Part shown: positions 8,676 through 14,946 of the stretch, piece after piece
Position numbering within the stretch: position 1 is the first letter of the stretch
Layout of the letters: each line of letters starts with the position of its first letter
Assembly (NCBI RefSeq): GCF_009604455.1
Contig: NZ_WEGL01000001.1
Span: forward strand, 372,001 to 436,000
Direction of reading: 5' to 3'
Origin: Streptomyces sp. RB17
GTDB lineage: Bacteria; Actinomycetota; Actinomycetes; Streptomycetales; Streptomycetaceae
Length of the DNA stretch: 64,000 nt
The notes under the pieces: model-generated
What the model was told of the DNA's origin: nothing
Seen by the model: only the letters and a program-made list of their open reading frames with translations
The model's database searches: none
Made by a program: the position numbers and the translations under genes

Positions 8676-8924
8676 ATGCGCAAGCTTCAGAAGGTCGTGG
8701 TCGCAGCAGTGGCGGCAGCCGGTGGTCTGTCCGCCATGGGTGCCGGCGCGGGTACCGCCTACGCCCACGGCCGCGGCGGGCTTGAGGTGAACGACCTCTA
8801 CCGCCCCTACCAGGAGTGCAGCCCGCAGACGGTGGCCGAGAACGACCTCCCGATCGGCGTGCTCGGACTCGCTCAGACCCTGGACACCACCTGCGGCCAG
8901 TTCAACAACGCCTTCGGCGGCTGA
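8676..8924 (+). CDS. Small exported protein, ECSPQ family (paralogue 1)
   Basis: An 82-residue protein: signal peptide of about 32 residues (MRKLQKVVVAAVAAAGGLSA..., ending AYA), then a ~50-residue mature part LYRPYQECSPQ...TTCGQFNNAF with two cysteines about 34 residues apart, likely disulfide-bonded. The leader (GAGGGTTCC before ATGCGCAAGCTTCA) and signal are near-identical to the genes at 12039 (minus) and 12544. The mature part resembles the C-terminus of the gene at 11563-12039. The Cys-x(n)-V...Cys-Q-N shape recalls rodlins, but I cannot claim homology. Upstream 137 bp hold the promoter. Confidence 0.8.
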   Translation: MRKLQKVVVAAVAAAGGLSAMGAGAGTAYAHGRGGLEVNDLYRPYQECSPQTVAENDLPIGVLGLAQTLDTTCGQFNNAFGG

Positions 8925-8958
8925 GGCCGTCGGCGTCATCGTGCTCGGCGCCGCCCGC

Positions 8959-8990
8959 GGAACCCTTCGGGTCACCCCCCGGGGGGTTCC
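8959..8990 (+). terminator. GC-rich hairpin after the first small exported gene
   Basis: GGAACC (8959-8964) pairs with GGTTCC (8985-8990) around a self-complementary ACCCCCCGGGGGGT. It lies between two same-strand genes and may attenuate rather than fully terminate. Confidence 0.4.
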
Positions 8991-9033
8991 CTCGCACCAG
9001 GCCGGGCGCCCCTCACAAAGGAAAACGCAACGC

Positions 9034-9375
9034 ATGTTCAGCAGCAAGAAGATCGCGGCCGTCGCGGGGTTCGTCGGCGGCCTCGCCGTGACCTGTGCAG
9101 GCGTCGCTCAGGCGCACGTCGGATGGGGCCCCGGTCCCTGCACGCGCGACATCCAGGGCAACGTCACCTGCATCCAGCGGATCCAGGGCGAGATCCCCGA
9201 GGACGGCAACCTCCCCCACCAGGACAACTGCCTGCCGACACAGCCCTTCACCCTGCCCGCCGCCCTGGGGAACGGGACCATGCGGATCGGCCCGGAGGTG
9301 ACCTGTGCCCCCACGACGTCGGGGGCGCCCGACAAGGCCGACGGCAAGATGGAGTTTCCCGGCCTGTTGAGCTGA
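9034..9375 (+). CDS. Small exported protein, four-Cys family (paralogue 1)
   Basis: A 113-residue protein. The signal peptide MFSSKKIAAVAGFVGGLAVTCAGVAQA is almost superimposable on that of the gene at 10020 (MFTRQKIATLSGLVGSLAVVCAGAAVA). The mature part has four cysteines (PCTRDIQG, VTCIQR, DNCLP, VTCAP) and shares the order C-x-G-x-V-C...DC/NC...G-x-x-x-x-G-P-x-V-x-C with it. AAAGGAAA upstream fixes the start. It is predicted to be secreted with two disulfides; function unknown. Confidence 0.75.
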   Translation: MFSSKKIAAVAGFVGGLAVTCAGVAQAHVGWGPGPCTRDIQGNVTCIQRIQGEIPEDGNLPHQDNCLPTQPFTLPAALGNGTMRIGPEVTCAPTTSGAPDKADGKMEFPGLLS

Positions 9376-9520
9376 CCTCCGGGGCCGAACCCCGCGCGAA
9401 TAACCCGGTGAACCGACACGACGTATGGAGTACAGATCCCAAATTGCTACGGATTGTGTGTATATGCTCACAGCACGTAGTCAACCAGGGCTTTCCAGCC
9501 CGGTAGGAAAGGGTCAAACC

Positions 9521-9763
9521 ATGCGTAAGTTCCAGCGTGCTGCGATCGTTGCGGCAGCGGTTGCGGGACTGTCCACCCTCGGTGTCGGCGTCAGCTTCGC
9601 CGGCGGTGACCACGACGAGCTTCCTCCGCAGCTCACCGCTGTGGCCAACTCGTCGGCCAACGCCGTCGCCACGTGGGGCGGCTACTACGCGGGGCCCGAG
9701 GGTCACAAGTCCTCGCCCGACGAGGGTTACGGCCAGGGCGCCGGTCAGGGCGACGACCAGTAA
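9521..9763 (+). CDS. Small exported cysteine-free protein
   Basis: An 80-residue protein with a signal peptide (MRKFQRAAIVAAAVAGLSTLGVGVSFA) of the same design as its neighbours, followed by GGDHDELPPQLTAVANSSANAVATW and a hydrophilic Gly/Asp/Gln tail. It has no Cys, so it falls in none of the Cys families, yet it shares the export leader. RBS AGGAAAGGG. The upstream AT-rich stretch (about 9440-9470) is unusual in this GC context and probably contains the promoter. Confidence 0.7.
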   Translation: MRKFQRAAIVAAAVAGLSTLGVGVSFAGGDHDELPPQLTAVANSSANAVATWGGYYAGPEGHKSSPDEGYGQGAGQGDDQ

Positions 9764-9924
9764 CGCCGCCCCTCGGGTCCTCGGTGCGCAGGTGAGCGCC
9801 TCGCGGTCGCAGCGCACCGGCATCCTTTGGAACACCCCTTGCACATCCCCCGCACCGATCGTCCCCGTCCCCGGACCAACCCGGGTGGCGTGACGGTGTG
9901 TTGAGCAACACCTCATGGCGAAGG

Positions 9925-9970
9925 CAGCCCGGACGCGTGGCACCCCACTCGGGGGTGCGCGTCCGGGCTG
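9925..9970 (+). terminator. Long hairpin terminator
   Basis: A 12-bp stem (9925-9936 with 9959-9970) continues as a 7-bp stem (9940-9946 with 9952-9958) after a 3-nt bulge. It separates the gene ending at 9763 from that starting at 10020. Confidence 0.7.
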
Positions 9971-10019
9971 CGGTCGTACCCCCACTTCCAGAGCTCTCCA
10001 AGCCGAAGGAAAGCAGCAC

Positions 10020-10379
10020 ATGTTCACTCGACAGAAGATCGCGACCCTCTCGGGGCTCGTCGGAAGTCTCGCGGTGGTCTGCGCCGGCGCCGCCGTTGCG
10101 CACGCCGACGGCCCCAGGGGCGACTGCAGGAGCACCGCCACGGGCGACACCGTCTGCGTGCGGAAGAGCGAGACCCGCACCGACGACCACGGCCGGCATG
10201 CCATCAGGCAGACGCAGGACTGTTCGACGATCGACCGGTCGCGCGTGGTGTTTCCCGACGACGACCTGCTCGACGGCGGTACGACGAAGGTGGGGCCCAC
10301 CGTGGACTGCTCCAACCATGTGAAGCTGCCCAAAGGTTTCCAGAAGCCCCGGTTCAGGAAGCCGCACATCGCATTCTGA
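10020..10379 (+). CDS. Small exported protein, four-Cys family (paralogue 2)
   Basis: A 119-residue protein with signal peptide of about 29 residues and four mature cysteines (DCRST, TVCVRK, DCSTI, VDCSN). It is paralogous to the gene at 9034 in signal and Cys pattern, but the C-terminus is basic (KLPKGFQKPRFRKPHIAF), which could favour binding to anionic wall polymers. ATG 10020 has GAAGGAAA upstream. Two cysteine pairs suggest a small disulfide-stabilised fold; function unknown. Confidence 0.75.
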   Translation: MFTRQKIATLSGLVGSLAVVCAGAAVAHADGPRGDCRSTATGDTVCVRKSETRTDDHGRHAIRQTQDCSTIDRSRVVFPDDDLLDGGTTKVGPTVDCSNHVKLPKGFQKPRFRKPHIAF

Positions 10380-10391
10380 ACCGCGCACGAA

Positions 10392-10425
10392 AATGCCGGA
10401 CCGGGATCGTTCCCGGTCCGGCATT
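10392..10425. terminator. Perfect 15-bp hairpin, bidirectional terminator
   Basis: Arms 10392-10406 and 10411-10425 with a 4-nt loop (TCGT), between the convergent genes ending at 10379 (+) and 10512 (-). Confidence 0.85.
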
Positions 10426-10511
10426 CGGCATTCGAGGGGCAGGGCCTTTCGGCATCATGGATTTCCCCGGTGCCCCCGCCTGTGGCCGGGGACACCGGGG
10501 AAAGAGGTCGG

Positions 10512-10805
10512 CTACTTGCCGACGCTGTTGTTGCAGCCCATGGACGAGCCGAGGTTCGACGCCTGGGCGCCGGCGTTGCCGTCGCCGTTCAGCGCGTTGC
10601 CCAGCAGGCCGTCGGCGATGCCGACTTCGCCGAGGACGTCGGCGTTGAGGTCGTGGGACTTGCAGGTGGTGCTCTGCAGGACGCTGAAGCGGGGGCCGTT
10701 GCCGCCCTTGCCCCAACCCTGATCGGCGTGAGCGGCACCGGCGCTCAGGAGCCCGACGCTCCCGAGGGCGGCGACCAGGACGGCGGCCTTGCGCAGCTTG
10801 TGCAT
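10512..10805 (-). CDS. Small exported protein, CKSHDLN family (paralogue 1)
   Basis: A 97-residue protein: signal peptide MHKLRKAAVLVAALGSVGLLSAGAAHA, then FSVLQSTTCKSHDLNADVLGEVG, a GLLGNALNGDGNAGAQ stretch and SSMGCNN. It has two cysteines about 44 residues apart. It is closely similar to the genes at 11026-11319 and 13369-13650. The G/N/L-rich core suggests a beta-structured surface protein, but the pattern is not that of a chaplin domain. Start ATG 10805 has CGGAGTAG upstream, and the leader is conserved with its paralogues. Confidence 0.82.
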   Translation of the reverse strand: MHKLRKAAVLVAALGSVGLLSAGAAHADQGWGKGGNGPRFSVLQSTTCKSHDLNADVLGEVGIADGLLGNALNGDGNAGAQASNLGSSMGCNNSVGK

Positions 10806-10880
10806 GTCTACTCCGGTGGAAGTGAAGTGGATGCGATCTGTCAGAGATCGACTTAGTGCCGTTATGGAGGCTAATAGGAA
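10806..10880 (-). promoter_or_regulatory. Conserved leader of CKSHDLN-family gene
   Basis: Read on the minus strand, this leader aligns with that of the gene at 11319: GTTATTTC...ATTA, then an inverted repeat around AGATCGCATCC (complement 10829-10840), then CACTTCACT and CGGAG. The short dyad CGATCT/AGATCG could be an operator or 5'-UTR hairpin. Confidence 0.55.
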
Positions 10881-10956
10881 ATAACCGAAGACAACCAGCG
10901 ACGCACCGAATTCAGAATTCTTGTCACCCTGAATGCTCACCGGTGCACAAAAATGA

Positions 10957-10989
10957 TCCCGGCACCGAACCTCGGGTTCGGTGCCGGGA
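10957..10989 (-). terminator. Perfect 14-bp hairpin terminator
   Basis: Arms 10957-10970 and 10976-10989, loop 5 nt, flanked by AAAT/ATTT that can extend the stem. It lies downstream of the minus-strand gene ending at 11026. Confidence 0.85.
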
Positions 10990-11025
10990 CCATTTTCAGC
11001 TCTGGCCGCGCGCTGGCGGTGCGCC

Positions 11026-11319
11026 TCAGAAGGCGCTGTTGTTGCAGCCCATGGTCGAACCGAGGTGCGTGGCCTGCGCGCCCGGGTCGCCCTCGCCGTT
11101 CGCCAGGTCGCCCGCCAGGCCGTCGAGGAGGCCGACCTCACCGAGGATGTCCAGGTTCAGGTCGTGCGACTTGCAGTTGGAGCTCTGCAGGACGCTGAAC
11201 TTGTCGCCGTGGCCGCCACCCTTGCCACCTTCCTGACCGCCGGCGTGGGCGGTGCCGCCCATGAGCCCGAGGCTGCTGACGGCGGCGATCAGGACGGCGG
11301 CCTTGCGAAGCTTGTGCAT
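11026..11319 (-). CDS. Small exported protein, CKSHDLN family (paralogue 2)
   Basis: A 97-residue tandem paralogue of the gene at 10512-10805: same signal start (MHKLRKAAVLIAA), then FSVLQSSNCKSHDLNLDILGEVGLL, DGLAGDLANGEGDPGAQATHLGSTMGCNNSAF. The two Cys positions are conserved. A Gly/His/Lys-rich spacer (GGQEGGKGGGHGDK) separates the signal from the core. CGGAGAAG precedes the ATG. The conserved leader and its own terminator show that each copy is an independent transcription unit rather than part of an operon. Confidence 0.82.
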   Translation of the reverse strand: MHKLRKAAVLIAAVSSLGLMGGTAHAGGQEGGKGGGHGDKFSVLQSSNCKSHDLNLDILGEVGLLDGLAGDLANGEGDPGAQATHLGSTMGCNNSAF

Positions 11320-11400
11320 GTCTTCTCCGTGGAGTGAAGTGGGTGCGATCCGTGGCAGATCGCTGCCTTACAGTTACGGGAGATTAATCAGAAATAACCC
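11320..11400 (-). promoter_or_regulatory. Conserved leader of CKSHDLN-family gene
   Basis: On the minus strand it carries GCGATC-7nt-GATCGC, a perfect 6-bp dyad, at the same place as the dyad in the 10806-10880 leader. GGTTATTTC and CGGAGAAG are also conserved. It is locally AT-rich. Confidence 0.55.
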
Positions 11401-11467
11401 AAAGCGGACAGCGACGCGCCGGTTTTGTGATCACACGTCGAAAGCGACCGAAAGTCGTATGAAATGC

Positions 11468-11508
11468 CGAACGGGCCCTTCGGGAGTATTCCTCGAAGGG
11501 CCCGTTCG
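11468..11508 (-). terminator. Perfect 15-bp hairpin terminator
   Basis: Arms 11468-11482 and 11494-11508 with an 11-nt loop, downstream of the minus-strand gene ending at 11563. Confidence 0.85.
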
Positions 11509-11562
11509 GGACCTGGCATGCGGCCGTGCGTCGGGCCTGGTGAGTGCGGCCGTGCGGCGTAC

Positions 11563-12039
11563 CTAGTGGGTGCTGGCGTGGGCGAGGGCGTTCGACTGCG
11601 TGTTGGCCTGGGTGCACTCGATGCCGTGGGTCTCGGACGCGGCGAGCAGGGCGACCGGGACGGCCGCGTTGAGCAGGGACTGCGGGCTGCACTCCTGGGA
11701 CGGGCGGAAGAGGTTGGTCTGCCCCACCAGGCCGCCCGGCGCCGGCTGGGGGGCCGCCTGCGGGGAGAGCTGCGGGTTGACCTGCGGGCTCAGGTTCGGG
11801 TTCACCTGCGGGGTGACCTCGGCACCGTGCTGCGGGGCCGCATACGGGGCCGGTGAGCCGTAACTCTGCACGCTGGCCTGGGAGGAGGTCGCCGAGTCCG
11901 CCTGGGCGTCCGGCTGCGAAACGGGGAGCGGAGCGCCACCGCCGTACGCGGGAACGGCGGCGGAGCTCGGGCCGGCGCCGACGGCGGACAGACCGCCGGC
12001 TGCTGCGACGACGAGCGCGACCCTGTGAAGCTTGCGCAT
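11563..12039 (-). CDS. Exported protein, ECSPQ family with Pro/Gln linker (paralogue 2)
   Basis: A 158-residue protein: signal peptide MRKLHRVALVVAAAGGLSAVGAGPSSA, a ~70-residue Pro/Gln/Ala linker with repeats of the type PQVNPNLSPQVNPQLSPQ, then LFRPSQECSPQ...GIECTQANTQSN. The C-terminal module matches the 82-residue protein at 8676 and keeps both cysteines. A disordered spacer between signal and module suggests a domain displayed through the cell wall. The gene is divergent from 12544, and their first ~15 codons and 14 nt of leader are nearly identical. Confidence 0.8.
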   Translation of the reverse strand: MRKLHRVALVVAAAGGLSAVGAGPSSAAVPAYGGGAPLPVSQPDAQADSATSSQASVQSYGSPAPYAAPQHGAEVTPQVNPNLSPQVNPQLSPQAAPQPAPGGLVGQTNLFRPSQECSPQSLLNAAVPVALLAASETHGIECTQANTQSNALAHASTH

Positions 12040-12543
12040 GAAACCCTCGGCCCTTCATTGACCTGTGCATCGGAACGTGTGGAAATGCTGCTGCTGTTGA
12101 GCGCAGGTGCTGCTGTTCTTGCTGCCCTGTACGGCTGTTGTGGACCATCGCTCTGACCGAGTTGGGAACGAGGCAAGCGGTGAAAGGGATACGGGATGCC
12201 GGGCGTGGTCACCCATTTGCCCCAGGCTCCGTGTGCCGTGACACCGAGGTCGCACCCCTCTGCAATTCTGGTCCGGCGCATCCGGCGGTCAACAGCAAAT
12301 GGGTGACGCCGTTTTCGGCGCCGTGACCGCAACGGGGGAGAACTCGTTCCCAGCTGGGAGCAGGGCAGCGAGCACGGATCACGGAGGGCAAGGGAATTCG
12401 CTGTCGGCTCCGGCGTAGGTCCGTGTGCAGCCGATCGAGTCACTCCTGTAGCGGTGCAGTACGAACATCGGACTGTGCGCACGCGCGACCACACCGAATA
12501 CAACGGATTTCCCTGTTCAGGTATTTGAAGGGCCGAGGGTTTC
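12040..12543. promoter_or_regulatory. Divergent control region with 13-bp inverted repeat
   Basis: This 504-bp gap separates two divergent paralogues. GTCACCCATTTGC (12208-12220) recurs inverted and perfect at 12295-12307, 74 bp apart, a spacing that suits two protein-binding sites. Both genes carry GGGCCGAGGGTTTC just before ATG. No other gene is visible here. Confidence 0.55.
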
Positions 12544-13287
12544 ATGCGCAAGCTTCACAAGGCCGCGCTCGTCGCAGCAGCGGCCGGCGGTCTGTCCGCC
12601 ATCGGCGCCGGCGTCAGCCAGGCCGCCGACTATCCCGCGGGGTACAGCGGTGCCGCTCCAGCGTCGGCTCCTGAGTACCCCGCACCGCAGTACTCGGCGC
12701 CGCAGTACCCGCCGCCCCAGTACGCGGCACCCCAGTACCCGCCGCCCCAGTACGCGGCGCCCCAGTACGCGCCGCAGTACCCGGCTCCCCAGTACGCGCC
12801 GCCGCCCAGTGGTCCGCAGGCCCAGGCCGTGTCCCGCTCGGTGGGCACCGCACAGGCCGCCGCCCCGCAGCCGTACTCCCCGCCGATGACGCAGGCCCCG
12901 CCGCCGCCCCCGGCACCGCCGCAGCAGCAGACCGGCTACGCCACCGCCTCCGCCTCGTCGGGCGGGTCCGCGCAGGCCTCCAACGGGCCGTACGCCCCGC
13001 AGCAGGCCCCTCAGCAGTCGGCGCCGCAGGTCATGCCGCAGGTCAGCCCGGAGTCGGCGCCGCAGGTCATGCCGCGGGTCGCCCCGCAGGTCTCGGTACC
13101 CCAGACCTTCGGCGCCACGGAGGCCCCGCCGCGGGTCGCCCCCCAGGTCAACCCGCAGGTGAACCCCCAGGTGAACCCGCTCGTCAACCCCCTGGTCGCG
13201 CCGGGCGAACCGCAGGTGGCCCCGCTCGGCCTCGGGCAGGTCGCGGCGCCCCCCGTCGGCCAGCTGGGTCTGCCCCGAATCGGCTGA
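12544..13287 (+). CDS. Exported Pro/Gln/Tyr repeat protein
   Basis: A 247-residue protein with signal peptide MRKLHKAALVAAAAGGLSAIGAGVSQA followed entirely by low-complexity sequence: a block of PQY repeats (APQYPPPQYAAPQYPPPQY), an Ala/Pro/Gln block, then PQVxP repeats (PQVMPQV, PQVNPQVNP) resembling the linker of the divergent gene. The Cys-containing ECSPQ module is missing; the protein ends PVGQLGLPRIG. So it shares signal and linker with its neighbour but has lost or never had the globular end. It is probably an extended, Tyr-rich wall protein; Tyr residues next to a tyrosinase operon are suggestive only. Confidence 0.78.
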   Translation: MRKLHKAALVAAAAGGLSAIGAGVSQAADYPAGYSGAAPASAPEYPAPQYSAPQYPPPQYAAPQYPPPQYAAPQYAPQYPAPQYAPPPSGPQAQAVSRSVGTAQAAAPQPYSPPMTQAPPPPPAPPQQQTGYATASASSGGSAQASNGPYAPQQAPQQSAPQVMPQVSPESAPQVMPRVAPQVSVPQTFGATEAPPRVAPQVNPQVNPQVNPLVNPLVAPGEPQVAPLGLGQVAAPPVGQLGLPRIG

Positions 13288-13335
13288 CGCTCCTCACGAC
13301 GTCCGCCGTCCCACTCGGTCTGCCGCTCGTGACGT

Positions 13336-13368
13336 GCAGATCGCATCCGCTCGACCAACGGAGAAGTA
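13336..13368 (+). promoter_or_regulatory. Conserved leader of third CKSHDLN-family gene
   Basis: GCAGATCGCATCC (13336-13348) and ACGGAGAAG before the ATG match the leaders of the two paralogues on the minus strand. Confidence 0.5.
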
Positions 13369-13650
13369 ATGCGCAAGTTCCACAAGGCCGTCCTCGTGGG
13401 TGCCGCCGTCCTCGGCAGCGTCGGCTCGCTCGGCCTCAACACCGCCTTCGCACACGGTGAGCCGGGCCATGACGAACTCGACGTCACCCAGGGCATCGAG
13501 TGCCGTTCGCACGACATGAACATCGATGTGCTCGGCAGCGTCGGCGCCTTCAACGGCCTGGCGGGCAACCTGCTGAACGGCGAAGGTTCCCCGGGTGCGC
13601 AGCAGACCCACCTCGGCTCGGACATGGGCTGCAACAGCAAGGCGCTCTGA
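13369..13650 (+). CDS. Small exported protein, CKSHDLN family (paralogue 3)
   Basis: A 93-residue protein: signal MRKFHKAVLVGAAVLGSVGSLGLNTAFA, then ELDVTQGIECRSHDMNIDVLGSVG, FNGLAGNLLNGEGSPGAQQTHLGSDMGCNSKAL. The core and both cysteines match the two minus-strand copies, with K-to-R and L-to-M changes in the SHD motif. ATG has CGGAGAAG upstream and the conserved leader. It lies 81 bp after the Pro/Gln/Tyr protein. Confidence 0.82.
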   Translation: MRKFHKAVLVGAAVLGSVGSLGLNTAFAHGEPGHDELDVTQGIECRSHDMNIDVLGSVGAFNGLAGNLLNGEGSPGAQQTHLGSDMGCNSKAL

Positions 13651-13734
13651 CCGGTCGCGCCGTACGCCGCAGCGGTGCGAGTCGGGCGGCACGGCGCCCT
13701 TGAGGTGCTGTGGCGACCCGGCGACAGCCGGACG

Positions 13735-13773
13735 GCGCCGGGCCTCCCCGACGACACGAGGGAGGTCCGGCGC
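13735..13773. terminator. 14-bp hairpin, bidirectional terminator
   Basis: Arms 13735-13748 and 13760-13773 (one G.U pair), 11-nt loop, between the convergent genes ending at 13650 (+) and 13845 (-). Confidence 0.75.
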
Positions 13774-13844
13774 TGTTGCGTGCGCGGCCACGGCCGGTCC
13801 GCCCGGGGCTCGGCGCAGGAGCCGTAGCACCGGACCGCCGGCGC

Positions 13845-14804
13845 TCAGGGCAGCAGCCGTAGCGGGGTCCCGGCCAGATAGCCGCGGATGTTCTCCACCG
13901 CCTGGCCGTAGTACGTCGCGTAGTTGGCCCGCGAGACATAGCCGAGGTGGGGCGTGGCGAGGAGGCGGGGCGCGGTGCGCAGGGGGTGGGCGGCGGGCAG
14001 CGGCTCGATGTCGAAGACGTCGACACCGGCGCCCGCGATCCTTCCCTCGTGCAGCGCGGCCAGCAGGGCGTCCTGGTCGACGACCGACGCCCGTGAGGTG
14101 TTGACGAGGTAGGCCGTCGGCTTCATCAGGGCGAGTTCGGCGGCGCCGATGAGGCCGCGGGTGCCGTCACCGCCGGGCACCTGGACGGAGACGAAGTCGC
14201 TCTTCGCGAGCAACTCCTCCTTGGACGCGGCGAGTTCGATGCCGTGCTCCGCGGCGCGCTCCTTGGTGAGGCGCGGGCTCCACGCGCTGACGCGCATGCC
14301 GAAGGCGAGCCCGACCCGGGCCACCCGGGTGCCGATCCTGCCGAGGCCGAGCACACCGAGCCGGGCGCCGTGCAGATCGGTGCCGACGGTGGACTGCCAG
14401 GGGCCGCCCGTGCGCAGCGCGGTGTTCTCCTGGACGATCCCGCGGGCCAGTCCGAGCAGCAGGGCCCAGGTCAGCTCGGCGGGCGGGATACCCGAGCTGT
14501 CGGTGCCGCACACGGTGACGCCGTGCTTCTCGGCGGCGGCGTAGTCGATGACGGTGTTGCGCATCCCGGAGGCGACGATGAGCTTCAGCCGCGGCAGGCG
14601 GGTGAGCAACGAGCCTGGAAACGGGACGCGTTCGCGCAGCGTGACCACGATGTCGTAGCCGGCGAGGGCCGCGGCGAGCGCGTTCTCGCCGTCGAGGTGC
14701 TCGCGCAGCGCCACTACCTCGACCTCGTCCTCGATCACCGACCAGTCGGCCGACTCGACGGCCACGCCCTGGAAGTCGTCCAGTACCGCACAGCGAAGTC
14801 GCAC
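13845..14804 (-). CDS. D-2-hydroxyacid dehydrogenase family protein
   Basis: A 319-residue NAD(P)-dependent dehydrogenase of the D-lactate / phosphoglycerate type. Visible are the Rossmann motif GLGRIG (153-158), catalytic Arg238 (NTSRAS), Glu267 (DIEP) and His286 (TPHLG). It would reduce a 2-keto acid to the D-hydroxy acid or the reverse; the substrate cannot be read from sequence. The start is GTG 14804, with GGGAGGAG 7-8 nt upstream; a longer reading would begin in the divergent promoter. The intergenic region toward 14947 is AT-rich and likely contains both promoters. Confidence 0.9.
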   Translation of the reverse strand: MRLRCAVLDDFQGVAVESADWSVIEDEVEVVALREHLDGENALAAALAGYDIVVTLRERVPFPGSLLTRLPRLKLIVASGMRNTVIDYAAAEKHGVTVCGTDSSGIPPAELTWALLLGLARGIVQENTALRTGGPWQSTVGTDLHGARLGVLGLGRIGTRVARVGLAFGMRVSAWSPRLTKERAAEHGIELAASKEELLAKSDFVSVQVPGGDGTRGLIGAAELALMKPTAYLVNTSRASVVDQDALLAALHEGRIAGAGVDVFDIEPLPAAHPLRTAPRLLATPHLGYVSRANYATYYGQAVENIRGYLAGTPLRLLP

Positions 14805-14946
14805 GTCGTCTCTCCTCCCGGGTAAACGGAACCCGAACTCCTTCTTCTTTCCTGGTATACAACTTCTCACCTTCTTCTTACGTCGAATGGGTGAACAGCG
14901 GCGCACGCCCCCGGCAGCGCGCCATCCCGGAAGAGGAAACCTGCCC

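Noticed and set aside
10512..13650. Chaplin genes
   Set aside because: Small, exported and two-Cys, but the mature sequences lack the chaplin domain pattern (GSPGxxSGN...VPxxVxxNxCGNxVxVxGxLNP), so I did not use chp symbols.
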